Assembly: GCA_022791315.1 (NCBI GenBank)
Contig: JAAVYW010000053.1
Coordinates: forward strand, 1 to 63,881
Source of the DNA: Oscillospiraceae bacterium
GTDB taxonomy: Bacteria; Bacillota; Clostridia; Oscillospirales; Ruminococcaceae
Direction: 5' to 3'
DNA length: 63,881 nt
The first letter of the stretch is position 1. The number at the start of each line of letters is the position of its first letter. Below are positions 59,339-63,881 of this stretch, in pieces. The translations under genes and the position numbers were made by a program. The notes below the pieces were generated by a model. The model was not told the origin of the DNA, ran no database searches, and saw only the letters and a program-made list of their open reading frames with translations.

Positions 59339-60028
59339 TCAAACTGCTTTCCCTGGTTTCGCCAGCACCTTCTCTACCAGCGCCCACACATCCGCCGCAA
59401 TCTCCTCCCGGGAGCGGATACGTCCCCCGTCCCCGCAGGATACCACCTGGAACCCCAGCTGGCTTGCCGCATAATGGGCGCATTCCCGGCACTGCCGCAG
59501 ATAGGCCCTGTCCCGCTCGTGGATGTCCCGCTTGCCCTCGTCCCCCCCATAGCGGGCCGAGAGCAGGCTGTCGGCCAAGGCGGGCTCCAAATCCAGGAAC
59601 ACGGTCAGGTCAGGCTCGGGCAGTTCCAGCAGCCGGTATTCGTAGTCTGTGAGCCAGTGCAGGTAGCTGTCCCACTGTGCCCTTGGCAGCTTCCCCATCT
59701 GGTGGATGGCGTTGGAAGTGGTGTACCGGGCGCTGACAATGGCCTTGCCCGCCCGGTAGTCCGCTTCCCAGAATTTTTTAAAGCTGGCAAACCGGTCCAC
59801 CGCGTAAAAGGAGGAGGCAGCATAGGCGTTCACAGCCTCCGCCCCGTCCCCGAATTCCCCCCGCAGATACATGCTCACCAGCGCAGAGGAGGGCTCTTGA
59901 TAATCCGGGAAGGAGATAAACCGGCTGGGGATGGAAAGCGCCTCCATCTTCTCCCGCAGCAGTTCCAGCTGGGTGGTCTTGCCGCTGCCGTCCAGCCCTT
60001 CAATCACCAACAGTTTTTCCCGCTTCAC
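59339..60028 (-). CDS. tmk: Thymidylate kinase
   Basis: 229 aa from GTG 60028, which overlaps the thyX stop (GTGA). P-loop [13 protein letters not shown], then SFPDY, DRF and a LID region rich in R/D ([16 protein letters not shown]). Somewhat diverged from the usual TMK DR[YH] motif (reads VDRFASF and [12 protein letters not shown]), like the Clostridial long-type enzymes. Makes dTDP from dTMP, the product of ThyX. Confidence 0.9.
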   Translation of the reverse strand: MKREKLLVIEGLDGSGKTTQLELLREKMEALSIPSRFISFPDYQEPSSALVSMYLRGEFGDGAEAVNAYAASSFYAVDRFASFKKFWEADYRAGKAIVSARYTTSNAIHQMGKLPRAQWDSYLHWLTDYEYRLLELPEPDLTVFLDLEPALADSLLSARYGGDEGKRDIHERDRAYLRQCRECAHYAASQLGFQVVSCGDGGRIRSREEIAADVWALVEKVLAKPGKAV

Positions 60029-60810
60029 GCTTTTCCCCCCCGCAGCGCCTGATAAAAGGCCCGCATCTCCCCGGCCCTCCCGCAGGACATCTTTCCCTCG
60101 GGGCAGCTCCCCGCAAAGCAGGGGGGCCCGGCCTTGGAGAAGAGCACAGGGGCCTTCTCCAAGCACAGCCGCAGCATCTGCAGGGCCACCTCCCGGATTT
60201 CCCACTGCGCCCGGTTGCACAGCCGGTGCCGGAAAAAGTTGTAGAGGCTGCGGGCGTTCATGGTCACCACCATCTTGGTGTCGCAGGCGTTGGGCAGCAC
60301 AAAGCGGGCGTCCTCAATGGCCTTTTTCTCCGCCAGCCGTTTGGCCTCCTTTTCGCCCTTCCCCTGGGCCAAAAACTCCTGCCGGTGTTTTTCCTGGAGC
60401 AAAGCGGCGATTTTGTCATAGGCCTCCCCGGCAGCCTCCATGGCCTCGGCAAAGAGGGCCTTTGCCTGCGGCACCGCGGCAATCTCCGGCGGTACAATGT
60501 AGTCAAAATCCCGCTCCTTCACATACCGCTGGCTCTGCACGCTGTAGGAGGCAATCCGGTGCCTGGTAATCTGGGCCAGCAGCGAGCGGGACACCCCTTC
60601 GATGGCAAAGGTAAAGGAGGCGTGCTCAATGGGGCTCTCGTGCCCGATTTCCGCAAGCATCTCCAAAAAGGATTCCACCTTTTCCGGCGTCAGCCCCTCC
60701 AGCAGCTCGTCCACCGTGCCCCTGCTGTAGCACAGCTTGGCCGCGGCAGCCACTACGGTTTCCGCCTCCGGCGTGCAGGCAATGAGCCGCACCACAGGTC
60801 TTGTCTCCAT
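60025..60810 (-). CDS. thyX: FAD-dependent thymidylate synthase
   Basis: 261 aa. ThyX motif [13 protein letters not shown] (about residues 83-95), [14 protein letters not shown] before it, and [18 protein letters not shown], then [15 protein letters not shown]. Uses methylene-THF and FAD to make dTMP without dihydrofolate. The C-terminal 50 residues carry several cysteines ([16 protein letters not shown]), which may be a zinc or redox site and is an extension over short ThyX. Coupled to tmk. Confidence 0.95.
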   Translation of the reverse strand: METRPVVRLIACTPEAETVVAAAAKLCYSRGTVDELLEGLTPEKVESFLEMLAEIGHESPIEHASFTFAIEGVSRSLLAQITRHRIASYSVQSQRYVKERDFDYIVPPEIAAVPQAKALFAEAMEAAGEAYDKIAALLQEKHRQEFLAQGKGEKEAKRLAEKKAIEDARFVLPNACDTKMVVTMNARSLYNFFRHRLCNRAQWEIREVALQMLRLCLEKAPVLFSKAGPPCFAGSCPEGKMSCGRAGEMRAFYQALRGGKA

Positions 60811-60813
60811 GGG

Positions 60814-61182
60814 TTACACTTCCTCCCCCAGCAGCTCCCGCTGTTTTTTCTTGCTAAACCCGGCCAGCACCAGCCGGTAGGACTCTTCCAACATGTGCTT
60901 CACCGTCTCGTCGGGCACTGTCCCGGTGGGCCGGATAGAGTTCCAGTGCTGCTTATTCATATAGTATCCCGGCACAATGTCTTCATACTGTTCCCGCAGC
61001 AGCTCCCCCTCTTGGGGCAGCAGCTTGCAGGTGATATAGTAGGGCACGTCCTGTTTGTCCAGGCAGACCGCGGCAAACATCTTGTCCCCCAGAAGATAAC
61101 GGACCCAGTTCCAGTCTGCCTGCAAATCCTTGCTCACGCCGGGCTTGTCCAGGAGATACTCGTCAATCCATTCGTAGGCCAT
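60814..61182 (-). CDS. MmcQ/YjbR family protein
   Basis: 122 aa from ATG 61182 (SD GGAGAGGGG at 61193-61201; ATG 61191 is too close). WIDEYLLDKPGVSKDLQADW, ...MFAAVCLDKQDVPYYITCKL and GYYMNKQHWNSIRPTGTVPDE: the YjbR/CyaY-like fold with the M-x-K-x-x-W segment. DNA-binding was suggested for relatives; role unknown. Three bases upstream of thyX, so one transcript. Confidence 0.85.
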   Translation of the reverse strand: MAYEWIDEYLLDKPGVSKDLQADWNWVRYLLGDKMFAAVCLDKQDVPYYITCKLLPQEGELLREQYEDIVPGYYMNKQHWNSIRPTGTVPDETVKHMLEESYRLVLAGFSKKKQRELLGEEV

Positions 61183-61284
61183 GGGGCCCATCCCCTCTCC
61201 ATACACATATTCCTGTGCCACATTATAGCACAAATTTCATGGCGTGTCTGTAAATTTTTCAAGATTTCCCTGAAAACCCCAGGT

Positions 61285-61359
61285 CGACCAGTGGTTTCCC
61301 TGGAAAAACCGGAGGAAACCACTGGTCGGTTGACAGGTTTCAGGCCTTTGGACTATAAT
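61285..61359 (+). promoter_or_regulatory. Promoter with adjacent 15-bp inverted repeat upstream of the XRE gene
   Basis: CGACCAGTGGTTTCC (61285-61299) and its exact complement (61314-61328) end two bases before TTGACA (61330-61335); 18-bp spacer; TATAAT (61354-61359). The symmetry next to a consensus promoter suggests an operator, perhaps for the XRE protein made from it. Confidence 0.7.
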
Positions 61360-61477
61360 TAAAGCACTGCAAAAGACGGAAAACGGTTCGTTAAAAGCCT
61401 GCGGCCACCGCAAAACAATCCTTTTTGGGGAGTGGCTCTATCATCGAACCGTTACAAACAGAAAGGCGGGATGTCCC

Positions 61478-62269
61478 ATGGATTCGGCACAGACCGGACA
61501 CTTCATCACCCACTTGAGGAAAGAAAAGCAGATGACCCAAAAAGACCTGGCCTCCCTTCTAGGCGTCACCGACAAGGCGGTCTCCAAATGGGAGCGGGGC
61601 CTCTCGTTCCCGGATGTAACCCTGCTGCCCCTCCTGTCAAAGTCCCTGGGCGTGACGGTGGAGGAACTGCTGGAACCCCCTGCCTCCCTTCCCGAGGCCG
61701 CTCTGCCGGAGCCGCCCCGCCGTCCCCTTGGCTGGAAGCGGGCCTATACGATATGGATTCTCCTGGGCACGCTGTTCTTAGGCATCCTCCCCTGCATCAT
61801 CTGTGACCTGGCCCTCACCGGGGAACTGAGCTGGAGCCAGTTCCCCATCAGTAGCTGCCTGTTCACTGGCCTCTCCATCGCCCCTCTGCTGCTGCCAGGC
61901 CGAAAAGGGGAGGTGATGGCCCTGGGGGTCTACACCCTGTTGCTGCCTCCCTACCTGCTCTACCTCACCCGCCTGGTGGGCAGCCCGCCCCTGATGCGCC
62001 CCATTGCCCTGGGCTGCTGCGCCATCTGGCTGCCCTTCTTCTGGCTCACAGCCCTTCTCCTCTGGCGGGATAAGGGTAGCCACATCCGTTCAGTGGGTCT
62101 TGCCCTGCTCCTTGTCATCCCCTTTGCCGCCGCCACCAACTTGCTCCTGTCCCATTTCCTGGGAGAGCCCCTTGTGGATGTGTGGGATGTGCTCACCTGC
62201 CTCGCCCTGGCTGGCGGCGGCATCTCCTGCCTGCGGGCGGGTTCCAAAAGGGGGCAAGCCAATCCATGA
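61478..62269 (+). CDS. XRE-family regulator with membrane domain
   Basis: 263 aa. HTH at residues 9-62 (FITHLRKEKQMTQKDLASLLG, ...AVSKWERGLSFPDVTLLP), then linker, then about five membrane helices (90-255). Fits the Clostridial class of membrane-tethered XRE proteins. Likely autoregulates through the inverted repeat at 61285-61328. Its stop overlaps the TrmO gene start (ATGA). Confidence 0.88.
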   Translation: MDSAQTGHFITHLRKEKQMTQKDLASLLGVTDKAVSKWERGLSFPDVTLLPLLSKSLGVTVEELLEPPASLPEAALPEPPRRPLGWKRAYTIWILLGTLFLGILPCIICDLALTGELSWSQFPISSCLFTGLSIAPLLLPGRKGEVMALGVYTLLLPPYLLYLTRLVGSPPLMRPIALGCCAIWLPFFWLTALLLWRDKGSHIRSVGLALLLVIPFAAATNLLLSHFLGEPLVDVWDVLTCLALAGGGISCLRAGSKRGQANP

Positions 62270-62937
62270 CAGTTGTTGCCCATATCCGCACTGATTTCCC
62301 CAGCAAATTCGGCATCCCCCGCCAGAGCGGCCTGGTAGAGGGCCTCACCGGGGAAATCGTCTTCGAGCCCCCCTTCCGCAGCCCCGAGGCGGTGCGGGGC
62401 TTGGAGCAGTTCTCCCATATCTGGCTGCTCTGGGGCTTCTCCCAGGCCAAAGAGGGGGGCCTCACTGTGCGCCCGCCCCGCCTGGGGGGCAATACCCGCC
62501 TGGGCGTCTTTGCCACCCGTTCCCCCTTCCGTCCCAACAACATCGGCCTCTCCTCTGTGCGGCTCCTGGCAATCCGCCGGGACCCTTCCCTGGGCCCGGT
62601 GCTGCTGGTGGAGGGCGCCGACCTGCTGGACGGCACCCCCATCTATGACATCAAGCCCTACCTCCCCTACACCGACTCCCATCCCGATGCCTCCGAGGGG
62701 TACACAGCCCATACCAGGGGGCACGCCCTCCAAGTGGAATTTCCTCCTGCGCTGCTGTCTAAATATCCCGAGGAAAAGCGCCAGGCTGCCGTCTCCCTCC
62801 TCTCCCAAGACCCCCGCCCCGGCTATTCCCACGACCCAAGCCGCATCTACGGGATGCCCTTTGCCGGTTACGACATCCGCTTCACCGTAGAAGGGGACAC
62901 CTTGCGGGTGGCAGATGTGGTGGAGCTCGACACCTGA
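62266..62937 (+). CDS. trmO: tRNA (N6-threonylcarbamoyladenosine37-N6)-methyltransferase TrmO (TsaA)
   Basis: 223 aa from ATG 62266. AHIRTDFPSKFGIPRQSGL, then FSHIWLLWGF, RPPRLGGNTRLGVFATRSPFRPNNIGLSSV (the SAM-binding core), GADLLDGTPIYDIKPYLPY. TrmO methylates t6A at position 37 of ANN-decoding tRNAs. Translationally coupled to the membrane XRE gene, an unexpected partner. Confidence 0.93.
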   Translation: MTVVAHIRTDFPSKFGIPRQSGLVEGLTGEIVFEPPFRSPEAVRGLEQFSHIWLLWGFSQAKEGGLTVRPPRLGGNTRLGVFATRSPFRPNNIGLSSVRLLAIRRDPSLGPVLLVEGADLLDGTPIYDIKPYLPYTDSHPDASEGYTAHTRGHALQVEFPPALLSKYPEEKRQAAVSLLSQDPRPGYSHDPSRIYGMPFAGYDIRFTVEGDTLRVADVVELDT

Positions 62938-62961
62938 AATGGCGCCTCATCCCAAAAAGAA

Positions 62962-63002
62962 AAAATGCCGCTTTACGTTAGAAGCGTAAAGCGGCATTTT
63001 AA
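62962..63002. terminator. Bidirectional terminator
   Basis: AAAATGCCGCTTTACG with perfect complement ending in TTTT, between convergent trmO and the HD-GYP gene. Confidence 0.92.
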
Positions 63003-63033
63003 AAGCCAAACCATATGTGGCGCTGTGCGCCCC

Positions 63034-63738
63034 TCATAAAATATGTTCCCAGTATTTCAGGCAAGTGTCTACAATATCCGGGTCGTATGCAATACCCCGG
63101 TTCTTTTTAATTTCCTCATAGGCCTGGGCATTCGTCAGCGCTTTCCGGTAAACCCGGTTTGACAGCATCGCGTCAATGGAGTCACACACGGCAATGACGC
63201 GGGCCCCCAGCGGGATGTCTTCTCCAGCCAGGCCCTCCGGATACCCCTTGCCGTCCCAACGCTCGTGGTGGTGCAGCACACCGGGGCAGAGGGGTTCCAG
63301 CCCCTTTTGCTGCCGCAGAATGTCTGCGCCCATAATGGTGTGCTGCTTAATTCTGTCAAATTCCTCGTCTTCCAGCGGCCCCCGTTTCAGCAGGATTGCG
63401 TCGGGAATTCCGATTTTCCCGATGTCGTGGACAAGGGCCATCGATGTGATGATGATAGTCTTTGTCAGAGGAAAGCAATGCGCCAAACAGAGCCGCAGGG
63501 CCATCAGGCTCACCCGTTCCGAGTGGAACGCAGTGTAGGCGTCTCGCTTATCCAGTAGCTTCACAAGGGTTTGGAGGATTGCGGATTGGTCGATAATTGG
63601 CACAACAATGGAAATATCCTTCAAACCATCCATGGCCGACATGAGATGGCTTGAGTCCCCATAGTGCGCTGTTTCCCAGTCCGCCAGCCTGGATGTCTCG
63701 CTGATTACTGTCGTATAAAAATTTTCTCCAAAAAACAT
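63034..63738 (-). CDS. HD-GYP domain protein (cyclic-di-GMP phosphodiesterase-like)
   Basis: 234 aa from ATG 63738 (SD AAGGAGA). HD motif ALVHDIGKIGIPD, the H-x-x-x-G Q/H motif (KQHTIMGADIL), HHERWDGKGYPEGLAGEDIPLGARV (the HHE and GYP-type KGYPEGL) and DSIDAM. Metal residues look intact. The N-terminal 75 residues carry no known sensor. It may hydrolyse c-di-GMP or a related signal. The 143 bases left of the edge (63739-63881) hold only AT-rich sequence. Confidence 0.9.
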   Translation of the reverse strand: MFFGENFYTTVISETSRLADWETAHYGDSSHLMSAMDGLKDISIVVPIIDQSAILQTLVKLLDKRDAYTAFHSERVSLMALRLCLAHCFPLTKTIIITSMALVHDIGKIGIPDAILLKRGPLEDEEFDRIKQHTIMGADILRQQKGLEPLCPGVLHHHERWDGKGYPEGLAGEDIPLGARVIAVCDSIDAMLSNRVYRKALTNAQAYEEIKKNRGIAYDPDIVDTCLKYWEHIL

Positions 63739-63881
63739 AGGATTCTCCTTATATATGTAGTGTAATTCAACTCTGTCGAAAATTTTCATAAATTCATAAA
63801 GCGTTAGTGGGAAGGGGAGAAGGGGCCCTTTATCGCAAGGGGATTTTTACACTTTTACCAAATAGCGTACTTTCCTGTAAG

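Overview
The window looks like chromosome of a GC-rich, endospore-forming Clostridia, most likely Oscillospirales (gut Oscillospiraceae relatives such as Flavonifractor or Lawsonibacter). This rests on an alpha2-type glycyl-tRNA synthetase, a YtvI-type sporulation permease, ThyX instead of ThyA, TrkA/TrkH, ECF-type vitamin transport, strong AGGAGG-like ribosome sites and PBSX-type tail genes. The taxon is an inference; no rRNA is present.

Region 1 (1-15.2 kb) is a prophage or phage-tail-like late cluster on the + strand in the order of Bacillus PBSX xkdO to xkdX: tape measure, LysM protein (XkdP), XkdQ, XkdR (DUF2577), XkdS (DUF2634), baseplate J (XkdT), XkdU (DUF2313), then a run of modular tail-fibre genes, a holin and an amidase. 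Capsid, sheath and tube genes are not in the window; the tape measure directly follows an oppositely oriented zinc-ribbon membrane gene. The standout is a three-gene cassette between the fibres and the holin (11.8-14.0 kb). It holds a 172-aa protein with three phage-tail-like 'NIGG..K' repeats followed by 25 cysteines spaced almost perfectly every fourth residue, a 99-aa partner, and a 437-aa radical SAM/SPASM enzyme whose stop codon overlaps the holin start. I read this as a radical-SAM-matured, cysteine-laddered tail appendage, i.e. RiPP-type chemistry applied to a virion part.

Region 2 (15.2-17.5 kb) is a decayed element edge: a frameshifted, 5'-truncated DUF262/AlbA_2-like gene, a frameshifted serine-recombinase remnant, then tRNA-Arg(CCT) whose 3' end faces the phage cluster.

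Region 3 (17.5-40 kb) is mostly host housekeeping. It has MTA/SAH nucleosidase, a broken CrtO-like acyltransferase, a YnbB-type PLP enzyme, a GNAT, two M42 aminopeptidases, MurD, a coiled-coil protein, GlyRS, an S8-like lipoprotein, tRNA-Pro and tRNA-Leu, the TrkA/TrkH potassium system, a DUF421 protein, AdhE, asparaginase, a cobalamin riboswitch controlling a DUF4430 protein plus ECF S component, and a DivIVA-like protein.

Region 4 (40.2-43.2 kb) is an AT-rich, probably transferred glycosyltransferase cassette (GtrA, GT2, GT-C-like), bordered by two abutting perfect palindromes.

Region 5 (43.5-63.9 kb) returns to host genes: HAD phosphatase, 2-hydroxyacid dehydrogenase, GNAT, pyridoxal kinase plus ECF S component (vitamin B6 salvage), a repeat coiled-coil protein, YtvI, an ACT regulator with hom-thrB-lysC, a TRIC-type channel, U32 peptidase, MltG, MTHFS, DJ-1, thyX-tmk, MmcQ, an XRE-membrane protein coupled to TrmO/TsaA, and an HD-GYP protein. 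Two intergenic sites (365-397 and 51768-51852) share an unusual arrangement in which a short hairpin sits exactly between the Shine-Dalgarno sequence and the start codon.
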